Shown here one piece after another: positions 6,513 to 12,152 of a DNA stretch of 12,152 nt (positions are counted from its first letter, which is position 1; each line of letters starts with the position of its first letter). Source of the DNA: Actinomycetales bacterium (GTDB lineage: Bacteria; Actinomycetota; Actinomycetes; Actinomycetales; Actinomycetaceae); assembly GCA_022838965.1 (NCBI GenBank), contig JALHDK010000041.1, positions 1-12,152 on the forward strand, given 5' to 3'. Both the position numbers and the translations under genes were made by a program. Below the pieces are notes generated by a model that was given only the letters and a program-made list of their open reading frames with translations, was not told the DNA's origin and did no database searches.

Positions 6513-7346
6513 ATGAGCAAGAGAATCGGATTCGTCGGCCTCGGAGTCATGGGATTGCCCATGGCGGTGAACCTGAACAAGGCCGGCTTCGACGTCGTCG
6601 GTTACGACGCCTTCGAGGCCGCGCGGGACCGGGCCCGGGCCGCAGGAATCACCGTTGCCGGTTCCCTGAAGGACGTCGCCGCACAGGCGGACGAGGCGAT
6701 CATCTCGATGGTGCGCGACTACGCCCAGAACGTCGACGTCATCCTGGGGGAGGGCGGACTGCTGTCCGCGAACCCGCAGAACAAGACGATCATCGTCATG
6801 AGCACCCTCGACCCGGACACGATGAACGAACTGGCCAGGAAGGTCGAGGCGAGCGGCGGCGTGAGGATGATCGCCGCCGCCGTCAGTGGGGGAGCGTCCG
6901 GCGCACAGGCAGGAACGCTGTCGATCATGGCCTCCGGCGCGGAGGACGTCGTCGAGTCCTGCCGGCCGTACTTCAATGCTGTCGGCTCACACGTCTTCTA
7001 CTACGGCAGCGAGCCGGGCAACAGCCAGGCGGCGAAGCTGATCAACAACCTCATTCTCGGCATCACCATGAATGCCGTGGCCGAGGGTCTCAGATTCGGC
7101 GCGCACTACAGCCTGCCCCAGGAGGAGTTGCTCAAGCTCTTCACGGTCAGCACGGCCGACAGCTGGGTTGTCAGAAACTGGGATGCGGTCTCGGCCTGGA
7201 CCGCGGAGACGGCGCTGTCCGTGCTGCTCAAGGATCTGATCGCCGCGTACCACAAGGGCCTCGAGCACAACGTCCCGATGCCGTTCAATGCCCTTTCCTC
7301 GACCCAGCTGTTCACCTCCATGGGCAAGGAGAAGCAGGCCAGCTGA
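6513..7346 (+). CDS. Beta-hydroxyacid dehydrogenase (3-hydroxyisobutyrate dehydrogenase/GarR family)
   Basis: This 277-residue NAD(P)-dependent enzyme has a Rossmann GLGVMG at 9-14 and an acidic residue after beta-2 (D32 in GYDAF), which suggests NAD rather than NADP. The substrate loop is SGG at 125-127, inside AAAVSGGASGAQAGTL. The catalytic Lys is K175 in GNSQAAKLINN, with N179 and K240 (LLKDL) at the usual positions. It is slightly shorter than the 290-300 residues usual for the family. The family interconverts 3-hydroxy acids and their semialdehydes or oxo-acids (3-hydroxyisobutyrate, tartronate semialdehyde, 3-hydroxypropionate, gamma-hydroxybutyrate). Beside a crotonase and a CoA-transferase it could feed a beta-hydroxy acid into the pathway or drain one to supply reductant. 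The start ATG 6513 follows AGAAAGG at 6498-6504, 29 bp after the permease. Which member of the family it is cannot be decided here. Confidence 0.88.
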   Translation: MSKRIGFVGLGVMGLPMAVNLNKAGFDVVGYDAFEAARDRARAAGITVAGSLKDVAAQADEAIISMVRDYAQNVDVILGEGGLLSANPQNKTIIVMSTLDPDTMNELARKVEASGGVRMIAAAVSGGASGAQAGTLSIMASGAEDVVESCRPYFNAVGSHVFYYGSEPGNSQAAKLINNLILGITMNAVAEGLRFGAHYSLPQEELLKLFTVSTADSWVVRNWDAVSAWTAETALSVLLKDLIAAYHKGLEHNVPMPFNALSSTQLFTSMGKEKQAS

Positions 7347-7353
7347 CGACATC

Positions 7354-7378
7354 CGGTTCGGTCCCGAGACCCGAACCG
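7354..7378 (+). promoter_or_regulatory. Hairpin between the dehydrogenase and fixA
   Basis: CGGTTCGG (7354-7361) pairs with CCGAACCG (7371-7378), and two further pairs form inside past a one-base bulge. It lies 7 bases after the dehydrogenase stop and has no T-run. It could be a leaky terminator or an mRNA processing or stability element separating the substrate genes from the fix genes. Confidence 0.4.
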
Positions 7379-7417
7379 CCAGCACGACAAGCAGACATAC
7401 AGAAGGGAAGCTCACCA

Positions 7418-8191
7418 ATGAGCGTTGTTGTTGCCTACAAGTGGGCGGCCAATCCGCAGGACGCCAGTGTTGGCGCCGACGGCACCGTGGACTGGTCGCG
7501 CGCCAAGCCGGCAGTGTCCGAGTATGACCCCGTCGCCATCGAACTCGGCCGTCGCCTCGCCGACGAGTTCGGCACCGAGCTCGTGGGCGTCTCGGTCGGG
7601 ACCAGGGATGTGGCCGCCTCGGCCGCCAGGAAGGCCGCGCTCTCGCGCGGGTTCGACCGCGCCGCGCTCGTCGCGGACGATCGCCTCAAGGGTGCCGGCA
7701 GCACCCGCACCGGCATCGTGCTCGCCGCGGTGATCAAGCGCCTCGGCGACGTGGACGTGGTTCTCACCGGTGACGCCTCCGTGGACGTGGGCGCGCAGAT
7801 GGTGCCCGCCGTCGTGGCAGGCGCCCTGGGCTGGCCGCTCCTCACGGACGTGACCTCCATCTCCGGCACGCCCGGGAACCTCACGGTGCACCGCAACCAC
7901 CGCGGCGGGTCCCAGGTCCTGACCGTCACCGGCCCCGCCGTGCTGTCGGCCGCCGCCGACGCCGTCCAGCCGCGCATTCCCGGGATGAAGGACATCCTGG
8001 CGGCCGGCAAGAAGCCCTCCGAGGAGATCGACCTCGACTCCCTCACGCTTCCGGAGTTCGCGCCCCTCGAGTTCCTCGGGAACTCCAGGCCCGAGTCACC
8101 CGCCCGCAAGCGTGAGGTCATCGACGGCGCCGACCCGGCCGCCGCCGCCGCCAGGCTCGTCGCTGCGCTGCGCGCCGCGAAGGTCATCTGA
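7418..8191 (+). CDS. fixA: Electron transfer flavoprotein beta subunit FixA
   Basis: The 257-residue product is almost exactly the length of E. coli FixA (256). It shows the EtfB/FixA landmarks: an early VVVAYKWAANPQD strand, a TVDWSRAKPAVSEYDPVAIE segment, ALSRGFD at 74-80, TGDASVD at 117-123, and near the C-terminus IPGMKDILAAGKKP at 187-200, which resembles the PSMKAILGAAKKP stretch of E. coli FixA. With FixB it forms the ETF heterodimer that passes electrons between FixCX and the acyl-CoA dehydrogenase. The start ATG 7418 follows GAAGGGAAG at 7402-7410. The fixABCX order matches the classic operons. Whether this set bifurcates electrons, as in diazotrophs, or runs simply from quinol or ferredoxin, cannot be told from the sequence. 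Confidence 0.92.
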   Translation: MSVVVAYKWAANPQDASVGADGTVDWSRAKPAVSEYDPVAIELGRRLADEFGTELVGVSVGTRDVAASAARKAALSRGFDRAALVADDRLKGAGSTRTGIVLAAVIKRLGDVDVVLTGDASVDVGAQMVPAVVAGALGWPLLTDVTSISGTPGNLTVHRNHRGGSQVLTVTGPAVLSAAADAVQPRIPGMKDILAAGKKPSEEIDLDSLTLPEFAPLEFLGNSRPESPARKREVIDGADPAAAAARLVAALRAAKVI

Positions 8192-8221
8192 GCAACGAGT
8201 CGAGAGGGAGAGTAGAGAAGA

Positions 8222-9125
8222 ATGAGCACCACATACATCCTCGTTGCAGGCGATGCAGCGATCGACAACCTGGTCGCCACCGCCCGGGCGGTTGGTGGGC
8301 AGACCACCGCCGTCGTCGTCGGCGAGCGCGGTGGCGGACGCCGTCGCCGCCTCCGGCGTGGACAAGGTCCTCTGGACGGGCGAGCCCGGCGGGCTGCCCC
8401 TGGAGGCCTACGCCCCGGCGGTCGCGGAGATCGTGGCGGCCGCCGCACCCAACCTCGTCATCACGTCGAGCCGCGCCGCCGACCGGGCCATCATGGGGGC
8501 CGTTGCAGCGAGACTGGTCGCCCCCGTCTACACGCTGACCTCCTCCGTGGAGCACGTCGACGGCGGCACGCGGGTCACGCACGGGCTCTTCGGCGGCATC
8601 GCGGAGGAGACGGTCCAGGTACCCGGCGCCGCCCTCCTCATCCTGGATGGCGGCTCGATCGCCACGGGCGGCAGCGCGCCGGTCGAGGAGGTTGCGGCCA
8701 CCCCGATCGACACGGTCCGCGTGGTCGAGACCCTCCCGTCCACCCACGAGGCGGTGGACCTCGGCAAGGCCCCGCGGATCGTCGCCGTGGGCCGCGGCGT
8801 CAAGGCGAAGGACGACCTGGCGCTGGTGGAGGCACTCGCCGCTGCCCTGCGCGCCGAGATCGCCTGCTCCCGGCCGCTCGCCGAGGGCCTCGAGTGGTTC
8901 ACGCACGACCGGTACGTGGGCGTCACCGGCCAGCACGTCTCGCCGGAGCTCTACGTGGCCATCGGGATCTCGGGGCAGCTGCAGCACACCGTCGGTGCCC
9001 GGTCCGCCGGGGTCGTCGTCGCCATCAACACGGACAAGGACTGCCCATACTTCAAGGAGGCCGACTTTGCGGTCCTCGGTGACCTGTACAAGATCGTCCC
9101 GGCGTTGACGGAGGCCCTCAGGTGA
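8222..9125 (+). pseudogene. fixB: Electron transfer flavoprotein alpha subunit FixB, frame broken near the 5' end
   Basis: Translation from ATG 8222 (AGAGGGAG at 8203-8210) gives MSTTYILVAGDAAIDNLVAT and continues to TTAVVVG, then runs into an arginine-rich wrong frame. One base later the correct frame reads SAVADAVAASGVDKVLW onward and is intact to TGA 9123-9125. With one base removed between about 8309 and 8330 the protein is about 300 residues, close to the 313 of E. coli FixB. The C-terminal FAD domain is fully conserved: GRGVKAKDDLALVEALA, ACSRPLAEGLEWF, RYVGVTGQ, ELYVAIGISGQLQH and INTDKDCPYFKEADF. The ETF alpha subunit carries the FAD that donates electrons to the dehydrogenase. Its stop overlaps the fixC start (GTGA), indicating translational coupling. 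If the insertion is real, the electron route would fail unless frameshifting rescues it. Confidence 0.87.
8309..8330 (+). other. Apparent one-base insertion zone in fixB
   Basis: The start-codon frame reads well up to about 8323 and the frame one base later reads well from 8325. The change falls in a GTC-repeat, G/C-only stretch, so the exact extra base cannot be fixed. Confidence 0.65.
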
Positions 9126-10429
9126 CCACTCCCCAGGTGGAGCCGGACTTCGACGTCATCGTCATCGGTGCCGGCGTCGCGGGGTGCGTGACCGCCTACC
9201 AGCTCGCCCAGGCGGGCCGGTCGGTGGTCCTCATCGAACGCGGCGAGAGCGCGGGCTCAAAGAACCTGTCCGGCGGCGTGTTCTACTGCCGCGTCATGGA
9301 GCAGGTTTTCCCGAACTTCCTCGAGGAAGCGCCGGTGGAGCGCCGGATCACGCGCAACTGCCTGTCCTTCCTCAACGCGTCCTCGTTCGTGAACATCGAC
9401 TACTGGGACTCCCGGCTCGCCGAGCCCGTCAACGCGGTCAGCGTCCTGCGGGCGAAGCTGGACGTCTGGCTGGCGGAGCAGTGCGAGGAAGCCGGCGTGA
9501 TGGTGATGCCCGGCGTCCGCGTGGACTCCCTCATCTTCGAGGGTGACCAGGTGGTCGGCGTACGTGCCGGAGAGGACGAGTTGCGGGCCCACGTGGTGGT
9601 GGCCGCGGACGGCGTCAACTCCTTCATCGCGCAGTACGCCGACATCCGTGCCAAGGAGCCCATGAAGCACCTCGCCGTCGGGGTGAAGTCGGTCATCAGG
9701 CTGCCGCGCAGCGTCATCGAGGACCGCTTCCAGCTGACGGGGGACGAGGGTGCGGCGTACGCCGTCGTCGGCGACGCGACGCAGGCCGTCGCCGGCGGGG
9801 GCTTCCTGTACACGAACATCGATTCGATCTCGATCGGCGTGGTGCTGCGGCTGGACGACCTGGCCAGGAAGGGCCTGACGTCATCCGGCGTCCACGACCA
9901 CTTCCTCGCCCACCCTGCGATCGCCCCGTTCCTCAAGGACGGCGAACTGCTGGAGTACGGCTGCCACCTCACCATCGAGGACGGCCCCGCGATGGTCACG
10001 CACGACCTGACCCGGCCCGGCCTCATCCTGGTGGGCGACGCCGCCGGCTTCACGCTCAACACGGGGATGACGATCCGCGGGATGGACCTCGCCGCCGGGT
10101 CCGCGCTGGCAGCTGTCGAGGCGATCAACGCGGCGCTCGACGCCAGGGACTTCTCGCAGGCCGCGATGGACCGGTACGTGACCGCGTGGAAGAAGTCCTG
10201 GCTCGGGGCGGACATGGCCACCTACTCCAGGGCTCCGGCGTTCCTCGAGACCGACGAGATGTACCGCGAGGTCGGCCTGCTGCTCGCGGACGTCTTCCAC
10301 GGCGTCTTCGACCACGACCTGACCCCGCGGCGGCACCTCATCGGCGTGGCCCGCGAGGCACTCAAGAAGTCCACGCTCTCGCTGTTCCGGCTCGGCCGCA
10401 TCGGTGCTGCCGCCATCCGGGCGCTCTAG
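9122..10429 (+). CDS. fixC: FixC, ETF-quinone-oxidoreductase-like flavoprotein
   Basis: The 435-residue protein (E. coli FixC has 428) begins with a Rossmann FAD fold, VIGAGVAG at 14-21, followed by VVLIERGESAGSKNLSGG at about 35-52. The second FAD motif LVGDAAGF lies at 303-310, followed by TIRGMDLA. The family is the membrane-peripheral flavoprotein related to ETF:quinone oxidoreductase. It works with the ferredoxin-like FixX to move electrons between a quinone or ferredoxin pool and FixAB. The start is GTG 9122, chosen because it overlaps the fixB stop by four bases and gives the correct N-terminus just before the FAD motif. The following fixX is 11 bp away. The gene is intact and its identity is secure; the direction of electron flow is inferred from the cluster. 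Confidence 0.92.
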   Translation: MTTPQVEPDFDVIVIGAGVAGCVTAYQLAQAGRSVVLIERGESAGSKNLSGGVFYCRVMEQVFPNFLEEAPVERRITRNCLSFLNASSFVNIDYWDSRLAEPVNAVSVLRAKLDVWLAEQCEEAGVMVMPGVRVDSLIFEGDQVVGVRAGEDELRAHVVVAADGVNSFIAQYADIRAKEPMKHLAVGVKSVIRLPRSVIEDRFQLTGDEGAAYAVVGDATQAVAGGGFLYTNIDSISIGVVLRLDDLARKGLTSSGVHDHFLAHPAIAPFLKDGELLEYGCHLTIEDGPAMVTHDLTRPGLILVGDAAGFTLNTGMTIRGMDLAAGSALAAVEAINAALDARDFSQAAMDRYVTAWKKSWLGADMATYSRAPAFLETDEMYREVGLLLADVFHGVFDHDLTPRRHLIGVAREALKKSTLSLFRLGRIGAAAIRAL

Positions 10430-10440
10430 GAGGAATGACG

Positions 10441-10731
10441 ATGGCACAGTTCGGAAGTGTTCCGGAGCGGCTCGCGGGCAACCGGTTCCAGACGGATGAG
10501 GAGTTTTCGCACATCGAGGTCCACCAGGACATCGCGAAGGCCACGGGGACGGGCAAGCTCCTGGTGCGGGTCTGCCCGGCCCACGTGTACGCCGAGGAGG
10601 CGGACGGCACCATCTCGGTGGAGTACGCGGCCTGCCTCGAGTGCGGCACCTGCCTCGCCGTGGCAGCACCCGGCTCGCTGACATGGCACTACCCGCGCGG
10701 CGGATTCGGCATCTCGTTCCGCGAGGGCTGA
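10441..10731 (+). CDS. fixX: FixX ferredoxin-like protein
   Basis: The 96-residue protein matches the length of E. coli FixX (95) and its layout: an N-terminal NRFQTDEEFSHI segment, VCPAHVY with C45, CLECGTC with C65, C68 and C71, and a C-terminal PRGGFGISFREG. The four cysteines suit one [4Fe-4S] cluster. FixX pairs with FixC to connect the ETF to the electron pool. Two ATGs are possible. The one at 10435 sits directly against the AGGAGG (10428-10433) that overlaps the fixC stop, leaving no spacing. The ATG at 10441 has a 7-base spacer and is preferred. It is the last gene before the terminator, consistent with the end of the operon. Confidence 0.92.
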   Translation: MAQFGSVPERLAGNRFQTDEEFSHIEVHQDIAKATGTGKLLVRVCPAHVYAEEADGTISVEYAACLECGTCLAVAAPGSLTWHYPRGGFGISFREG

Positions 10732-10750
10732 TCCCGGCCGGCTGGCTCCA

Positions 10751-10786
10751 GGGAGGCTTCCCGCCACTGCCGGCGGGGAGCCTCCC
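10751..10786 (+). terminator. Strong hairpin terminator of the fix operon
   Basis: A 15-bp stem, broken only by one G-T pair, joins GGGAGGCTTCCCGCC (10751-10765) to its partner at 10772-10786 across a 6-nt loop, starting 19 bases after the fixX stop. There is no T-run, as is common in high-GC actinobacteria. Being nearly symmetric, it could also stop transcripts from the other strand. Confidence 0.8.
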
Positions 10787-10974
10787 GTGCGTCTGCGCGA
10801 CCTGGTGCACCGCTCGCCGCGGCTGACCGAGGCGCCCGGACAAGGCCGGTATCGGGTGGGCTGGGTTGGGTGAACGCCTCCACCCGGATCTCCCGCGACG
10901 ATCTCGCCGACTTCCTCCTCACCCAGATCGACGACCGCCGGTTCGTCCACCAGATGCCCTTCGTGAGCGCCTGA
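10787..10974 (+). pseudogene. NAD(P)H-binding (NmrA/atypical SDR) protein, C-terminal remnant
   Basis: Two short frames together read like the C-terminus of the NAD(P)H-binding family related to atypical short-chain dehydrogenases. The first, from 10787, gives VRLRDLVHRSPRLTEAPGQG and then RYRVG. The second, one frame over from 10870, gives VNASTRISRDDLADFLLTQI and ends DDRRFVHQMPFVSA before TGA 10972-10974. Family members end with a R-P-P-R-L-T-D-G-P segment, a R-Y-R-V segment, a S-R-x-D-x-A-D-F helix and a short terminal strand, all recognisable here. The Rossmann nucleotide-binding part is missing. The remnant begins directly at the fix terminator and has an internal frameshift near 10860-10870, so it is dead. 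The recognition is from memory of the family and is moderately confident. Confidence 0.6.
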
Positions 10975-10985
10975 TCGGGACCGGT

Positions 10986-10999
10986 CCACGGAACCGTGG
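10986..10999. repeat. Short perfect inverted repeat
   Basis: CCACGG-AA-CCGTGG lies 12 bases after the NAD(P)H-binding remnant and about 90 bases beyond the 3' end of the minus-strand NYN gene. A two-base loop is too tight for a good RNA hairpin as written. It may be a protein-binding palindrome or chance. Confidence 0.3.
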
Positions 11000-11021
11000 G
11001 CGGTAACTGGCTCATCGAACC

Positions 11022-11076
11022 CCCGCGATGTGACACGTTCCCGCGGGAACGTCTCCAGCCCGGAGTCCCGCCAGGG
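11022..11076 (-). pseudogene. 55-bp relic of a DUF222/HNH endonuclease gene
   Basis: This stretch matches 12051-12105, inside the intact HNH gene, at 45 of 55 positions without gaps by my count, including 22 identical bases in a row (11030-11051 and 12059-12080). On the minus strand it reads GDVPAGTCHIAG where the intact gene reads GGVPAGTCHLAG. The VPAGT(C/S) stretch is a common motif of this protein family. It is therefore either what is left of a second copy or a short gene-conversion or recombination footprint. Confidence 0.65.
11035..11052. repeat. 18-bp perfect palindrome, copy 1
   Basis: ACGTTCCCGCGGGAACGT is a perfect palindrome inside the 55-bp relic. A second copy, perfect over 16 bp, lies at 12065-12080 within the HNH gene. 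In the gene it encodes the VPAGT motif, so coding constraint may explain it. Confidence 0.6.
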
Positions 11077-11091
11077 GTGGGGAGTCGGAGA

Positions 11092-11505
11092 TCACTGCCG
11101 GGCGCGGCGCTCCTGGTTGACTCCACCGGTGACGACTGTGGCGAGTTGCCCCCAGAGCCAGGACGGACCCACCCATTCGCCTCCCGCTGCGGCGATGCGC
11201 TGGCGGAGGCGGCGGTCCGCGGTGACCACCGCGACGGCCGCACCCGTCTCCCGCCACGCCCGCACCTCGTCCACGATCGTCTCGTCGCCCTCGCCGTGGG
11301 CGTGGACGCACCGGATCCCGTCGGCGTCGCCCGGTGGCTGCCCGCGCCGGGCGGCACCCTCGAGGACGAGGACGACGACGTCGTGATCCAGATCCGCGGT
11401 GGCGAGCGCGGCGTGGAGCCGCGCGGCCGCACCCGCCCGATCGCGCCACCAACCGTCCGGCCTGCTGCCGACGACGTTCGCGGCGTCGACGATGAGCACG
11501 CGCAT
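11092..11505 (-). CDS. PIN/NYN-like domain protein
   Basis: The 137-residue protein starts MRVLIVDAANVVGSRPDGWW. ATG 11505 was chosen because AAGGAGGT lies 6-7 bases before it (11512-11519 on the plus strand). Although the same frame runs upstream into the HNH gene region, this is the only start with a good site. Acidic residues typical of the PIN/NYN nuclease fold are at D7, D74-E75 (GDETI), D79-E80 and D97 (VTADRRLRQRI). The strand order VLIVDAAN, VVLVLEG and VAVVTAD also fits. Close relatives in actinobacteria are usually labelled hypothetical or, doubtfully, NTP pyrophosphohydrolase. A metal-dependent RNA-cleaving role is possible but not shown. It lies 49 bp downstream of the HNH gene on the same strand and may be co-transcribed with it. 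The C-terminus is basic (QERRARQ). Confidence 0.75.
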   Translation of the reverse strand: MRVLIVDAANVVGSRPDGWWRDRAGAAARLHAALATADLDHDVVVLVLEGAARRGQPPGDADGIRCVHAHGEGDETIVDEVRAWRETGAAVAVVTADRRLRQRIAAAGGEWVGPSWLWGQLATVVTGGVNQERRARQ

Positions 11506-11554
11506 GTCGGGACCTCCTTCCCGCAGGTTACGTGCTGCGGTCTCGGCGTGCTTC

Positions 11555-12152
11555 TCAGGCGGCCATGTTGAACAGGGCGGTGACGCAGGCGTCGAGGGTG
11601 AAGCCTTCGCCGGCGTGGGGTGGGAAGATCCGGGAGTCGGTGAGGAGTTTCCAGGCAGGTTCCCCGGGGGTGGGTGGGGTGAGCCGGCACACCTCGGATC
11701 CGTCGCGGTGACGGAACACCCACCTGCCCGCCTGCCGGGTAAGGGACATGCCCCCTTCGTGGACCGCGGTGTGATGCCGGCGGCACAGGTTGACCAGGTT
11801 CTCGAGGTCGGTGGGACCACCCGCCCACCACGGGACCACATGGTGGGCGTCCAGGTGACGGGTCTGCTCACAGCCCGGGAACTGGCAGGCCTCCCCGTCC
11901 CGGAGCCGCAACGCCCGCCGCTGCGCCCGCGACACCCGCCGCCGCGCCCGCCCCAGGGCGAGGACCTCCCCGTCCTGGTCGAGGACCGCCGGCGCCACCC
12001 GGCCGGTACACGCCAGCCGCCGAGCGGTGTCCGGCTCGACCGGCCCGGCTCCCGCGAGGTGACACGTTCCCGCGGGAACGCCCCCGCCCGGAACACCCAC
12101 CAGGGTTTCGGCGGCCACGTGCACCACCACAAGATGATGGTCATCCTCCACC
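11555..12152 (-). CDS. HNH endonuclease (DUF222/13E12 type), C-terminal part
   Basis: The gene enters from the right edge and its start lies outside the window; 199 residues are visible. The linker VPAGTCHLAG and DTARRLACTG precede the HNH nuclease domain. Its motif is CQFPGC at about 89-94, HLDAHHVVPWW at 99-109, then ENLVNLCRRHH at 117-127 and AVHEGG. The cysteines 89, 94 and 123 with the last His pair look like a structural zinc site. HH at 103-104 and N118 or N121 belong to the beta-beta-alpha metal site. The family carries an N-terminal DUF222 and occurs in many copies in actinobacterial genomes; its biological role is not settled. A C-terminal region of about 60 residues follows the HNH motif, up to TGA at 11555-11557. 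Confidence 0.87.
   Translation of the reverse strand, partial: VEDDHHLVVVHVAAETLVGVPGGGVPAGTCHLAGAGPVEPDTARRLACTGRVAPAVLDQDGEVLALGRARRRVSRAQRRALRLRDGEACQFPGCEQTRHLDAHHVVPWWAGGPTDLENLVNLCRRHHTAVHEGGMSLTRQAGRWVFRHRDGSEVCRLTPPTPGEPAWKLLTDSRIFPPHAGEGFTLDACVTALFNMAA
12065..12080. repeat. 16-bp perfect palindrome, copy 2 (inside the HNH gene)
   Basis: CGTTCCCGCGGGAACG, identical to the core of the palindrome at 11035-11052, lies in the VPAGT-coding part of the HNH gene. It belongs to the 22-base stretch shared exactly by the gene and its relic. Confidence 0.6.

Noticed and set aside
7435..8448. Minus-strand open frame of about 337 codons opposite fixA and fixB
   Set aside because: Low-complexity S/A/R/P-rich translation opposite two recognised genes.
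1724..10731. Labelling the cluster simply as the caiTABCDE carnitine operon
   Set aside because: Transporter, ligase and CaiE are absent, the transferase reads FldA/HadA-like, and a GntP permease and beta-hydroxyacid dehydrogenase are present.
1..12152. tRNA or rRNA genes, CRISPR arrays, complete insertion sequences
   Set aside because: None seen: no regularly spaced repeats, no cloverleaf-like segments noticed and no transposase motifs on either strand.

Overview
The window is high-GC DNA with actinobacterial character: strong G/C third-position bias, AGGAGG-type ribosome binding sites, a DUF222/13E12-type HNH endonuclease at the right edge and a short PIN/NYN-type protein beside it. The content suggests an anaerobic or facultatively anaerobic actinobacterium, with Propionibacteriaceae as one candidate. 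That placement is a guess from gene content, not a demonstrated one.

Layout. Positions 1-298 hold the 3' end of a YeiH-type (UPF0324) membrane protein, followed by hairpins. Positions 299-1080 hold no intact gene, only a two-repeat IPT/TIG remnant on the minus strand. A MarR-family regulator gene (1081-1660), frame-broken at a run of eight C, leads into a nine-gene plus-strand cluster (1724-10731). In order these are a CaiA-like acyl-CoA dehydrogenase, a class III CoA-transferase, an enoyl-CoA hydratase (frame-broken), a GntP-family permease, a beta-hydroxyacid dehydrogenase, and fixA, fixB (frame-broken), fixC and fixX. The cluster ends at a 15-bp hairpin at 10751-10786. Beyond it lie a truncated NAD(P)H-binding gene remnant, a 55-bp relic of an HNH gene, and two minus-strand genes: the NYN-type protein and the partial HNH endonuclease.

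How the genes could work together. The set resembles the E. coli carnitine-reduction system (caiA, caiB, caiD plus fixABCX), but it has no CaiT transporter, CaiC ligase or CaiE. The CoA-transferase reads closer to the clostridial FldA/HadA aryl-lactate and 2-hydroxyisocaproate CoA-transferases than to CaiB. No HadBC-type radical dehydratase is present. A crotonase, a GntP permease and a beta-hydroxyacid dehydrogenase are there instead. The inferred scheme is as follows. A beta-hydroxy acid is imported by GntP or made from its oxo-acid or semialdehyde by the dehydrogenase. The CoA-transferase loads it with CoA from a product acyl-CoA. The crotonase dehydrates it to an enoyl-CoA. The acyl-CoA dehydrogenase then reduces the enoyl-CoA with electrons delivered by FixABCX. 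This would be a short CoA-recycling electron-accepting pathway whose substrate is not known.

Three genes (marR, the enoyl-CoA hydratase and fixB) each carry an apparent one-base insertion. The sequence alone cannot separate sequencing error, real decay and, for the C-run, phase variation.
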